Origin: Marsupella aquatica
Lineage: Eukaryota > Marchantiophyta
Assembly: GCA_973895155.1 (NCBI GenBank)
Contig: OZ316898.1
Coordinates: 17,608,001-17,672,000 of the forward strand
Direction of reading: 5' to 3'
Length of the DNA: 64,000 nucleotides
Both the position numbers and the translations under genes were made by a program. This document shows, piece by piece, positions 27,803-39,061 of the stretch (the first letter of the stretch is position 1; every line of letters begins with the position of its first letter). The notes under the pieces are model-generated. The model was not told the DNA's origin and did no database searches. It saw only the letters and a program-made list of their open reading frames with translations.

Positions 27803-28295
27803 AAGAATAGTTTTAAGATTTTTGCAAATGCCTTTTGAGAGTCAAAGGCCCGATGATGTAATTTTGTGAATTCTATAAATGAAAACGTTGGAAAGAATTC
27901 CAGTTTTTATTACAAGTTTAGCAATTGATGTTTGATGTGTTTCTTTTTTCAATCCTCTGCCACGACACTACACACCAGGGCACAAAAAGTCAAAAAATTT
28001 GCTCATTATGTCTCAATCTTCTCGTCATTTCAGCAGCCCTCTACAGCAGTCAGGTCACCATTCAGAATAATTGATTTCAAGGGGATGGGATGACAATTGC
28101 AGAGCACACAGAGCTGTCATTTGTCTCAATGTTGTCTCAATTTTATCAATGTCTATTGGCAGCACAATAGTGTCTGCATTTCAAAGCACCATTTTGGATT
28201 CAGAATCTAGGAAAGTTGACAACTACATTTCTATCTGTAGCTCTATATATGTAGCTCTACCCGTTTCCACATTCAAACTGTCTGTCACTACAATG

Positions 28296-29670
28296 TCAAA
28301 TCTGCATTCGTTTCATCCAATCTGCCATTTTCACCTCACCCTTCCGCTTCCACAAATGCTCAATAAGATCATTTCGCAAATTGAAGTGTCCAGAGTGACT
28401 TTCGAGTTGGGCAGTGGCAGCCAAGTAGTCCTTCCATGGCATGGTTCCTCTCTGCACGGGCAATAATTGACCTCCCTCCATCCGGAAATCCTCATGCACC
28501 TCTCCTCTCATCCTCAATAATCATGTTATGAAGCACAATACATGCCATTAAAATCATTGTCACTCTTCCGAGGTGCCAAGATCTGGCAGGCTGCTTGACA
28601 ATGCCCCATCGTGCCTGGAAAACTCCAAAGGCTCGTTCGACATCTTTTCTGACACCTTCTTGGCATTTTGCAAAAAAACATTTCTTCTCAGACTGGGGCT
28701 GGTGAATCGTTGTCACAAAACAACTCCACTTCGGATAAATGCCATCAACAAGAAGATAAGCTCTGTTGTACTCTGTGCCGTTAATTGTATACTTGACCTG
28801 ATCGTAGTTGTCATGTAACATGTCATTCACCAGTGGAGATCGATCTAGAACATTTAAGTCGTTGTTCCCACCAGGCAACCCAAAAAATGCATGCCAAATC
28901 CACAACTCTTGGTCTGCAATTGCCTCAAGCACTACTGACTTCAAGCCGTCTTTGTCGGTGAATTGTCCCTGCCAAGCCACAGGACAATTTTTCCACTCAT
29001 AGTGCATGCAATCAAGTGAAGCAAACATCCCTGGGAATCCTCTCTTCTCATTCACAGCAAGGAGTCTCTCAAAGTCATTCTTATCTGGCTTCCTCAAGTA
29101 CTTTTCTTCATACAATTCTCGAATTGCTTTGCAGAACCTGTATAGGGACTTTCGAGCAGTAGACTCTCCCAGTCGACAATACTCATCAGTAGCATCCGCC
29201 CCAACTCCTTGTGCAAGCTGCCGAAGTGCAGCAGTAATTTTTTGGAGACCAGACAAACCCAATTTCTTCGTAGCATCTCGTTTTTGCTGGAAGAAACTAT
29301 CATGTGCACACACGGCAGTGCAGATTTTTTTGAAGAGTCTCTTCGTCATTCTAAACCTTCGTCTAAAATATACTCCATCGTATGTACAGTTTTCAGCAAA
29401 ATAATCGTTCCATATCATCTGGTGCCCACGTTCTCTCCTTCTCTCTTTATTGGCCCTCTTGCCAAGTACTGATCCCCCTCCTCGCTTGCGTTTTTGAGTA
29501 ATCGAGTCCACACCTTGCATGGACAATGGCCCAGTGAACAGCAATTCGTTCAGAAAAGCTTGCTCTTCCTCCATTTCAGCCAACTCCGATTCGATCTCTT
29601 TCTTCAATTTCTCTCGCCAAGCCTCAAGTCGCGCAATGTATGCATAGGATTGAGGTTCTGGAATCACCAT
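28296..29670 (-). pseudogene. Harbinger 1 DDE transposase gene (DDE_Tnp_4 type), late frameshift
   Basis: ATG at 29670; 392 codons are open to 28492. After an acidic coiled-coil-like N-terminus (EKLKKEIESELAEMEEEQA) come an N-terminal helical domain (YFRRRFRMTKRLFKKICTAV) and the catalytic core. The triad is visible: D in FASLDCMHYEWKNCPVAW, D in AYLLVDGIYPKW, E in RKDVERAFGVFQARWG. The core ends with ILMACIVLHNMIIEDE. Right after that the frame shifts: the expected tail (GEVHEDFRMEGGQLLPVQRG, then RNDLIEHLWKRKGE) continues in another frame to 28296. Length and motifs fit HARBI1-type transposases. Whether the truncated protein could still cut DNA is unknown. It faces the Myb/SANT gene. Confidence 0.88.
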
Positions 29671-30366
29671 CGCTAATTTCTACGGCAACCTAGGTTGAGC
29701 TTGCTAGTGAAACTCGTTTTCAATTTCTCAAGAGTGCAGGCAACATCGCAACCAGAATTCCACGGCAATTCTTCAGGTCAAACGAAGGTTCAAACCAGGC
29801 CGCTTAGGTTCAAACCGTAGGTTACGAACATTTGGAAGCCCAAAAGGAGGGCACGGGTGCAAACTGTGCAAAGCAGATTCTTGGAAAAGAGTACCCCGCC
29901 AAACAGCACCCCGCCAAACAGCACCGGATGGCAGCTTGCTTGCCCTCAACCGGTGCGGATGCTCTAAGAGCATCTCCAGCGGTCCTCCTTTAACGCCCGC
30001 AAATGCCAAATATTAAGGATGGCGGTCAAATATGGAGACTTGCACCTCCCACCGGTGCCCTGTATCCCTAAAGTCATAGCGGCCGACTAGCCAACTTGGG
30101 TACCACTCGCCGCCAATTTTGGCATCATTGGAGGTCGCGAGACAAACCTGCCATCCTGCCCCCCATTGTAATCAACGGACCGCACATCACCACGCGTCAT
30201 CATTGCGAAGTGAGACATGGCAAGTTTCAAAATGTATGAATCTCCCGCGATGCTGTGAAATCACGACTTTTTTACTGTGTACCTTGAATGTTCGTGCACT
30301 CTGCACAGTGCACTCCTCGTGTGCTCTCGACAGACATCCAATTGCAGACATCGACACTGTAGGATC

Positions 30367-31389
30367 ATGGCAACCATCCGCGGGAAAAATTACACAGAAG
30401 AATAATTGAAGCAACTTTGCTACAGCGTACTTCATGTCTCTCAAGACCCGTGTGTAGGGAATGGACAACGAGCTGAAAAGTTTTGGGACCGGGTGTTTGA
30501 ACACTACAAGAAGCACAAGCCGCGCGGGAGTGAGGTGAGGGGGAAGAAATCACTCGAAGGCAAGTGGCATGACATCAAGCATGATGTCTCCAAATTCATT
30601 GGGTGTTTTCAGCAAGTAGATTCATGTCAGACTTCAGGGACCAACGAGGCGGATACATTGAGAGCTGCGAAGGAGTTATACAAGGATAACCATCCAAAGC
30701 ACATGAATTTTTCATTTGAATCTTGTTATTTCATTTTGAAGGACTGCCCTAGGTGGAGCAATCCAACCGACGATATGGCGAAGGGGAAGGGCAAGAAAAA
30801 GGTAGCAGCGAAAGGTGCAGAGAAAGATAAGGATAGCTCAAGCCCAACTCCAGAGGTTCTTGAGACATCAGACGATGACATTGCAGCACGAGAACCTGAT
30901 GACTATGAGTCAGGATCAACGAGCAGGAAGAGACCTACAGGAAATTGGAGGGTGAAGGAAGAGTTAAAGCGAATGAAGCACCAAGAAGATGCTCTAAAGA
31001 TGACAGCGTTGGCTCAAAAAGAGATGGCCGCTGCCAATGTTCAACGTGCTCGAGTAGCTGTAAACAATTCCAGTATGGCATTGCTTTCATTACCTACAAA
31101 TAACATGACACCACAGTTGCAAGCTTTCATGGAGGAATGGAAGCTGGAAATTGCCATCAATTTGAAGCAACGAATGCAGCAGCATATACATGTCCAGCCA
31201 ATTCCTCTAGTGACACACAATCCACTGCCAAGCGTCTGACAGCCGGTATTCCCAATGCCAACGCCACCTCCAAATGTTGTTCAGGAACCAGAGGCATCTG
31301 AGGACGAAGGGGACGAAGCAATTGAAGTTCCAATCGGGGAGCAGCCAATGAACCAAGATGATTTTATGGCAATGCTTGAGCGAACATAA
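30367..31389 (+). pseudogene. Harbinger 2 Myb/SANT-like protein gene, two in-frame stops
   Basis: The ATG at 30367 starts MATIRGKNYTEE, which aligns with element 1, but codon 13 is TAA (30403-30405). After it the frame is open (LKQLCYSVLHVSQDPCVGNG, FWDRVFEHYKKHKPRG, SLEGKWHDIKHDVSKFIGCF, FILKDCPRWSN) to a TGA at 31237-31239. Beyond that the same frame continues with a proline- and acid-rich tail (EASEDEGDEAIEVPIGEQ, DFMAMLERT) to a TAA at 31387-31389. No frameshift was seen. Two point changes therefore separate an apparently full-length 340-codon frame from its ancestor. The protein would have been the DNA-binding partner of the transposase. Confidence 0.85.
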
Positions 31390-31838
31390 GTTTAGGTAGA
31401 AATTCCCTAGGTAGACTACATACAGGGGTAGCTTTGGTTCAACAGGACTCACTCTTGTAAAATTGGATGAGTTTAATATGAGCAATTTTTTGTGCTTCAG
31501 GCATTTCATGGCATTGTCGTGAAGGACTGATAATTAATCAAAAAAATTCCAGCACATGGATTGTATTACAACATTGTCACATCTGGTTTACAAAAATGCA
31601 GCCGCCCTCAGGCCTGCCTTTGCAATTTCGAAGTACATCCTACTCTATGTATGTGTTTCTGTCTATATCCGTCTATTGCCTCATAAAGAGATGGCCTCTG
31701 CCAATGTGCCTCTATATCCGCCAATTGAAAAACCGGGATTGTACGAGCTCAAACATTGAAACTTACAAAAACAAAACCTGCTCTACAGCAGACGACTTGT
31801 GTCCCCAATCAGTCCCCAATCGGTCCACTCCCTCCACT

Positions 31839-32399
31839 TTAGTCTGATGGCCATTGCCAATTGTAGATTTCACCATCAAATCGGTCATCTTCGCCATTCT
31901 CTGAATCAGAGAATTCCACCCTCGCCCTCCTTGCATGTTGAGGCTTCTTCCTCACTGCCTGAGTCTTCTTCTTCTCCATGCTTGTTTGGGGAGGCGGAAC
32001 GGGAGGTGCTTCCTCTCTTGCAATGACCACTGGGAGCGATCCAACTGCATCAGCCTGGGTGGGAGCTTCATCGGATGTAGGAGGTCGAACTGAAAAGGGA
32101 GTACTAGGCCTCTCCTGCCTCCTACGCTCATCCACAGCTCGGATTGGAGGTGCCATAAATAATACTAGGGAGGAAACTGCTATTCCAATACCCAAGAGAA
32201 TCACCCTCTCCCTCCACAACGTCGAGGCACAAATGCAAATGGGCAGCAAACGTCGAGGCACAATTGCCTCCAAGCAGCAAACGTCGAGGCATGATTGCCT
32301 CCAGGCAGCAAACGTCGAGGCACTTGAATTGCTCCACAGAATGCCTCACTACAATCCTCATTGCATAATGTATACAAGGGTTTGCAGCGAGTGCTAGCT
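31839..32399 (-). other. Spacer of Harbinger 2 with a weak open frame
   Basis: Between the two convergent genes of element 2 lies about 1.2 kb. A minus-strand open frame here (proline-rich, PPVPPPQTSMEKKKTQAV) and a tandem of aacgtcgaggca near 32219-32322 (four copies) are the only notable content. I do not support a gene. Confidence 0.35.
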
Positions 32400-32612
32400 C
32401 CACCTACAAGAGTAGAAGCTCCTGGTGAAAAAATGTGTTGGCAGTCCTACAGAATAGGACCTGTCCTGCAACTTCTTTAATGTTGAAGTGACTTGTCTGG
32501 CTTGCCATCTCATGTGAATCAGCACACGATGCTGGACAGAATTGACATGCCCTCAATTAAAGATGGTGACACAAAGGATGTTTGGCACATGCAAACGAGA
32601 CACTCACCAAGG

Positions 32613-33932
32613 TCAATTAATATCAGTATAACCTGAGCCCCTTCGATGCCACAAGTGGTCGATTAAATCATTTCTCAAGCGGAAATGGTTTTCTTTTTTG
32701 TGAATTTCTCTATTGGCCTCCAGGAATTCAAGCCAGGGCATTAACCCTCGTCTCACATTTGGTGGCCTCACCCTCAGATATGGAGTAAACTCTTCACCTC
32801 TTTCATCCTCTAATTATATCATATTGTGGAGGACCACACATGCCATGAGAATGTGAGTCAAGTTTGACTCATACCAAGATCTTGCAGGCCTCTTGATAAT
32901 TTCAAACCTGGCTTGGAGCACACCAAATGCCCAATCACCATCTTTCCTGGCACCTTCTTGGCATCTGGCAAAGTGACTAAACTTTTCATTCTGTGGAGAA
33001 TGAATAGTGGAAATGAACATTGACCACTCTGGATAGATGCCATCCACTAGAAGATATGCTCTATTATACTCAACACCGTTCACATGGAATGAAACATTAG
33101 CAGAATCATTTGATAACCATTCATTCAAAAGAGGGGATCTGTCAAGCACATTCAAGTCATTGTTGCCCCCTGCCAAACCCCAGAATGCATGCCAGATCCA
33201 AAGTTCCTGATGTGCAATTGCCTCCAGTATGATAGACTTGGTCTTATCCTTGTCACTGTATTGCCCCTGCCAAGCAACTGGGCAATTTTTCCATTGCCAG
33301 TGCATGCAATCCAAGGATCCAAACATTCCTGGAAATCCCCTCTCTTGATTAATTTCCAAATGATTCTGAAAATCTTGAGCGTTTGGCTTTCTCAAGTACC
33401 TAGCTTCATAGATTTCCCTAATGGCTTTTGTAAATCGATACAAAGACTCCAAGGCTGTCCTCTCTCCGATTCTACAATATTCATCCATGGCATCTGCCCC
33501 TGTACCATAAGCTAGTTGTCGTAGAGCTGCCGTTATTTTCTAGTGTGGAGACAGACCTGGTTTTCTTGCTGCATCAAACTTCAAACATAAATAATCATCA
33601 TGTTCACACACTGCAAGAAGGATTTTGTTGAATAATCTATTGCTCATTCGAAACCTTCTTCAAAATTTGAGTTCTCCATATGTAGGATTATCAGAGAAAT
33701 AATAGTTCCACAGATCCTGTGCACCCTTCTCTCTATTCTGGTTGACATTCATGCTTCTGCCTGGCCTTGACCCTCCATGTTTTCTTATCGTTGGAGGTGC
33801 CAGAATATGTTGGATGGACAACGGTCCACTATACATCATCATCCCCCAAAATTGATCCTCCTCATCCCAATCGTCTTCATCATCTTCCACCATGTTCAAG
33901 AATTCCTCCCTCCATGCCTCCATAGGATCCAT
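32613..33932 (-). pseudogene. Harbinger 2 DDE transposase pseudogene
   Basis: ATG at 33932 (MDPMEAWREEFLNMVEDD). The reading frame is preserved to 32613 but interrupted by three stops at 33660-33662 (TGA before RRFRM), 33540-33542 (TAG before KITAALRQLAYG) and 32814-32816 (TAA after HNMI). The first two catalytic aspartates are present (FGSLDCMHWQWKNCPVAW, AYLLVDGIYPEW). The position of the catalytic glutamate reads KDGDWAFG where element 1 has KDVERAFG, so that residue is also changed. The tail RNDLIDHLW is recognisable. All changes are substitutions, so decay has been by point mutation and not by indels. Confidence 0.88.
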
Positions 33933-35336
33933 AGCAGCAAACCCGCGCAAACCAAAATCTGAAAAACAGAGCACGGGCGATGGCGCACAACATCGAGGAG
34001 GAGAAAGACACCAAGAAACCAATTTGCTGTCTTGGTCATCGCGAACATGACTGATGATGAGAAGATTGACAGGTTCAAACCGGGACTATACCAGTTCAAA
34101 CCCTGGTTAACGAATACAGGTCTTATTTTGGAGGCGACCGGTGGGGAACGTTCAACTCGTCGTGTGCCATGCTATTTCCCAGGTGTTATTCCAGGGGTCA
34201 AATTTTTGGCTATAGCGGCCAAGGGCTGCCAAACCGTTGGAGATGCTCTAAGGGGGCCTACATTACAGGAGTTAGGGCCACAGGCAAAAAGTGTGCGGAA
34301 GCCTGGGAGGCAGGTATGCACAGTGCGTTCGCAGCATTTGACGGTTGGCTGTGGCAGGGTCACTTGCTGATACTTTTGTGTATGTGGACTTACATAGTGT
34401 CCTGGTAGGTAGGCGCTGCGGGGCCTTAAAATTATTGTCCTTATCAAAGTTGGGTGCCCGCTTCATGGGCCCACATCCGCACTTTCAGCCATCCATCTCA
34501 GCCCGCTTTGTATTGCCTGTGGGAGATATTCGAGACTCCGTAATTGCACATCAATTTGTGACAATACAACGGTAATACACAGCGTGGTGTCATTCCATAC
34601 CATGATAAACTCATTTTTTGTGTACAAATCATAGTGTACACCATATTATCAGATTTTGACGTGCAACTACCTGAGGCCACCGCATCCACATTTGGTGGTG
34701 CCTGTAAAATACCATGCACAAAGGATTAAGTATTATTAGTTCTGTTGGACGGTGAGGTTTCACAGTTACCTAGGGGCCTCTACATTTGGTCATTTGGTGG
34801 CACCCTCACCTATGCCCCTGTTCTGCCAGCTAACAAGAACAAAAGCCCAATGCTCGGGAGAGCTTGCAAACTTTATTACAATAGCCCAAACACACAGCCA
34901 GCTAACCAGAATGTAAATTCGATATAGAATAAAGGTTACCGGTGTGTAATCATTTCTGTAGGTCCTCCCATAATCTCCTGCCTGGAGACCTGTGATAGTT
35001 AGCTGTTTTCCATACCACATTGTTCTAGTGATAGTTAAGTATTTTATGTACCACATTTAAGTACTAATGGGTTCAGTCTGAACCCTGCCAAAATGCCCAA
35101 ACAAGCTTTTCTTCATTTTCTGGTCACAAGGTTAAATCTTAGTCACCCAGTGCCCAAACCTTAGTTATCCTACACATAAGGGGGGCTATACAAGATGGTG
35201 GGGGCCATTCAGTGTATTTCCATCCAAAGCAAAGCAGAGGGCGGTTTCACACAATAGAGTTAAAATGCGTGAGCCAGATGTGTCTGGTCTGGAGGTAACA
35301 AATGCAAATACCCTGAATAGAAATGGCCACTTGGTC

Positions 35337-35459
35337 CATTCTTTTAGCCCACAAGAGGAGGTCTAAGTTTTTGACAAAAAAGCATAAACACATCAGGTCC
35401 ATTCTTTTAGCCCACAAGAGGAGGTCTAAGTTTTTGACAAAAAAGCATAAACACATCAA
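35337..35459. repeat. 62-bp perfect tandem duplication
   Basis: Two nearly identical copies of ccattcttttagcccacaag ... aaaagcataaacacatca lie side by side at 35337 and 35399. The identity suggests a recent event. Confidence 0.9.
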
Positions 35460-35515
35460 GCCCCTGGCACATGACTAAGATCAGTAATGGTTTTGCCAGA
35501 TTGTGCCTCAAGTTC

Positions 35516-35750
35516 ATGTAAACGTGTGGCATGTTCCCACATTTGAATGGCTAACATTGCATCTTGCACATAGAAAACAGAACTGCTGTTGCCGAGTTCT
35601 GGTAAAGCCCCCCTATAAGCTATTGCAGTAGCCTGTAAACGTGTGGCATGTTCCCACATTTGAACGGCTAACATTGCATCTCGCACATAGAAAACAGAAC
35701 TGTTGTTGCCAAGTTCTGGTAAAGCCCCCTATAAGCTATTGCAGTAGCCT
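35516..35750. repeat. 117-bp tandem duplication
   Basis: Copies at about 35516 and 35633 both begin with gtaaacgtgtggcatgttcc and contain gaaaacagaactg(c/t)tgttgcc and agctattgcagtagcct. The minus strand is open through both copies (DAMLAIQMWEHATRLHELEA), which suggests a decayed coding exon of a mobile element, but I do not recognise it. Confidence 0.85.
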
Positions 35751-36951
35751 GAACCCATAGGAAGGACTCCCTGTACCTAGACTCCAATGCTCATCCTTAG
35801 TCACAAGCATAATCTAAAAATATTCAATATTCTTTTATTAGATAAATTATGGCATATGGCTTCACTCTATGATAACTTCACTATGTGAAATAGGTCATGA
35901 AAGATACTTTGTGAATTACAGTATACATTTACCGTCACCTGGTGCTCAACCAAAGATCACTGGCAGAGTGCTTTCCAAAGATATAAGCTGAGTGTGGGAG
36001 GTTGGAGACAAGTTTAATATGAGGTTTGAGACCAGCTATTTTATGGTAATCCTAGTTGGAAAATCTCCCCCTGCAAAACTTAAAACGATAAAACCATTCC
36101 GTGTCTTTATGTTGCCACCAAAAATGGCTGAAATTGCCACTGGTTCTGAGCGACTTACAAACGTGCCATAGCTTTTGGTGAAACATTGGAACTTAGTTCG
36201 AGTTGATTACTTCCATAGAAAGCTTAAATTCAGCCCAAACTCTAATTCATCGTGATTTCAACCTCAGGTTGAGCTGTAATTCACCTGATTGCGGAGGACT
36301 TCAAATTGAGCCCACGTTTTACCGGAGATTTCCAACTGAGTGACCAGTCTAATTACTCACGATTTGGATAAAAGCTTACAAGTGACCTTGAAGTCTAATT
36401 CATCAAGATTTGAAAGCTTCAAACTCTGCTCGAACTTCAATAGATCATGGTGTCAATAAATGCTTGAAAACGAGCTAGCTAACTGTAATGTGGTGAAATC
36501 TCCAATCAAACTGAAGTCTGATGGATCATGATTTATCTAGTAGCTTCCAACGAACTTCTAAGCCTGACTGATGATGAATCCGAAAGTAGAAAAGTCGGCT
36601 ACAAAATCCAAAGACAGGAAACAGAAGACAATTGACAACAGTTTGACCAATGATTGGGCAATCTTTGATCGCTGTTAGCGATAGTGCTGTATATTACAAT
36701 CATCTCTTAAAGCCAGGTGATAAGTTTGTAATGCAAGACTTGTCTCTCAGAGGTCACTGAATGTCCTCTATGTTCATAACAGAGACAAGTCTGAGAACCG
36801 GTCCTGGAACCAAGGCACGAGATGATTTGTACTTAACGAATTGAAGCACAAATTGAAGATTACTGACGAGACAAACCCTATTGATCTCGGACTGATCCTA
36901 ACGAAACTAGATCCGCTCCAGAGTACATGAAGCAAACCCTTTCAACGACAT

Positions 36952-39061
36952 CTATCTCCCTAATCTAGACAAGATAAGGACTCCAACTACAGAAAAGCAT
37001 GCGCACGCAAACGTTGCTACGCAGATCATGAATGCAAAAAGTTGATTTGGAAGCTTCAAAAATTCTTGCATCTTCGTCAAGCCTCTGTCTATGAAAGGTG
37101 CAAGTGCAGCAGCCCCAGCAACTCGAAATGGTCTAGTGACATTGTTGCCACCCCACATGAGCACGACAACCTGAACAACATCCACGAAATTTATTGTCAA
37201 AAATGCAAGCTGCCTTCCTTCAAACCTGTTTCATTTATATGAAGCTGCCAGTTTACCGTATTGTTCACATCCGTCTCCAAGAACAGTAGCAAGAGAGGTT
37301 AAAGAAGGTGGGAGGGAAGAGAGGGAATCAAGGCTTTGTGTACTGCAGTGTCCAGATGAGAATGAAGCAGTGAAGCTTTGAATATCAGAGGAGCTTACCA
37401 ATAGCAACCGTTAATCAATCTATCAAGAGAATATTTAAAGGTGTGTTGAAGGATACAATCTACCTAGCGCACATCTGACTAAGTGACTTGAACCGGACTT
37501 AACCCGGAAAGACAGACAAATCCAAGTGTTTCCTTACCAAAAATACAGCCTCCCTAAAACCACGTACATATTTATGTGACATGAAAGGAACTCACCCCCA
37601 GGAGAGCCTTGAGGTTGGTAGCAGGGTTTTGGCCTGTGCTCTTTTCATAACTAAGGAAGGCTAGAACAAAGAATGTTGTGTATGTGATGCCATCGAAAAG
37701 ACCGTAAGCTAAAACTGCTGCAAGGCCCCACTTGGAGACCTTCGCGCGGAGTTCTGTAGCATTCGTCTGTGAACAAGACACATTTTTCAATCAAGAAAGA
37801 AAGGGAAACGTTACGGGGAAACGTTAGGTCTGCCTCGGAAAAATCAATTGAAAATCACTGCACGTGAAGTTCTCTGAAACTACAAATCTACGGTTGGTAG
37901 GGAACCTACTCAACCACATCAAAAGCCTCTTAGAAACTAGTCACGAGATGTACAGAAATCTAGCGAAATCGGCTGACTGACGAAAATTACTGCCACAAGG
38001 TAGATTCTTCCAACTTTTAATGTATGCAACGAAGCAAATCGCAACTGTTGTTGAAGATGAAATTGTACCCGCCAGTTCTGCCAGAAAGACTTTGGATCTT
38101 CTTCCTGCAACAATCACCAAGCCCAGACCCAATTAATACATAGCATGAGCGAAATGTATCTGACACACCTTCATTGTCAACGAATTAGCAATACTACTTA
38201 AATAATACGGCATAACGTGTAGATTAGCACAAAGAGCAACAACATGTCTGCATTTGGGCCAATACTGCGGGCTCGGAAAAGGATTTGGCAGTACAGTACT
38301 GAATAAGTGGGACCATTGTTCAAATACCGTCGTGCTATTTGTAATTAATTTTCCAAGTTTCCTTCTTTGGTTGCACAACCGCAGAATCCACGATTGGGTC
38401 GTTCATCAGGCCTGTGCTGAACTTTTGCAGTATGCTGCGTCATTATTTCTTAGAGGGTGATGATGCGTCACAAAGGGTTGGTTGATACTCTGATATCAGA
38501 ACTAGAGAGCTACTGGCAGATTATGCACATTCTACAAAGCAATCTACAAGCAGCCGTTCTCCAAAGTTTAGGGTTTAGTCAGAAGCATCAACCTTAGACC
38601 CAATTAATGCATACCATATGCGACATGTAGCTGGCATTGCTGCCATGCAATGGAATGCCAAAAGATCATTTCCCAAAACAGGAATAAAAGCATTAGATAG
38701 AATGTTGACCATTATCTAAAATCATTGCCAAGAGTCTCACCGCTATTGTGGATTCCCTTGGGGAGTCTCCTGCTGATGATGATGATAAGGAAGAATCTGG
38801 AGAGGAAGAGGGCGGATCAGCTGCAGCCAAACACACGTGCGAATTGCCTTTTCTTCTTCCAACACTCGCGACTGGAAAACGAGAGCCTTTGCAACGGTAC
38901 CATTCCCGTGGTGGTAAAAAATCACCCTTCTCGCTCTTCTGCGAGAAATTCAACACCTCACTCCTGACAGTCCGACGAGATTGCTGCTGCAGTGGACGAG
39001 GCTTGGGGAAAGGGAAAGTGGCAATGCTGGTCGACAAGGAACACTTTAATAAGGTCGTCAT
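36952..39061 (-). CDS. Conserved plastid-type membrane protein, function unknown
   Basis: Exons by eye: 39061-38741, 38104-37991, 37753-37596 and 37170-36952. The last three junctions agree in phase. The first does not, so a small exon between 38741 and 38104 may be missing or the first donor differs. Exon 1 gives a Ser/Arg-rich, acid-poor N-terminus (MTTLLKCSLSTSIATFPFPK) typical of a chloroplast transit peptide. Hydrophobic segments follow: SSSTTVAICFVAYI, GLAAVLAYGLFDGITYTTFF, and near the C-terminus FAFMICVATFACACFSVVGV. VSKWGLAAVLAYGLFDG and MWGGNNVTRPFRVAGAAALA look strongly conserved. I recall similar uncharacterised plant and algal proteins but cannot name one safely. Confidence 0.72.

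Larger units (their letters stand above)
26415..29964. mobile_element. PIF/Harbinger transposon 1, 3,550 bp
   Basis: The left end is GAGCATCCGCACC (26415-26427) and the right end its exact reverse complement (29952-29964). TAA flanks both sides (26412-26414, 29965-29967), the 3-bp target duplication usual for PIF/Harbinger. Inside are the two genes typical of this superfamily, a Myb/SANT-like DNA-binding protein on the plus strand and a DDE transposase on the minus strand, converging. Each carries one late frameshift. The right-hand TAA is shared with the next element. Confidence 0.93.
29968..34248. mobile_element. PIF/Harbinger transposon 2, 4,281 bp, degenerate
   Basis: The left end is GAGCATCTCCAGCGGT at 29968 and the right end at 34248 is the reverse complement of GAGCATCTCCAACGGT, a 15/16 match. 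TAA lies on both sides (29965-29967 and 34249-34251). It has the same two-gene plan as element 1, but coding similarity is only partial, so it is a different family or a deeply diverged branch. Both genes contain nonsense mutations. Its left end touches element 1 with just the shared TAA between them. Confidence 0.9.
34252..36951. other. Gene-free repeat-rich region
   Basis: No gene is recognised in these 2.7 kb. The right part (36.0-36.9 kb) shows loosely repeated phrases such as ctaattcatc(g/a)(t/a)gatttcaa and is AT-rich. The region near 35.09-35.13 kb (cttttcttcattttctggtc) resembles pieces at 49.45 and 50.44 kb, so one dispersed repeat family occurs in both regions. Confidence 0.5.
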
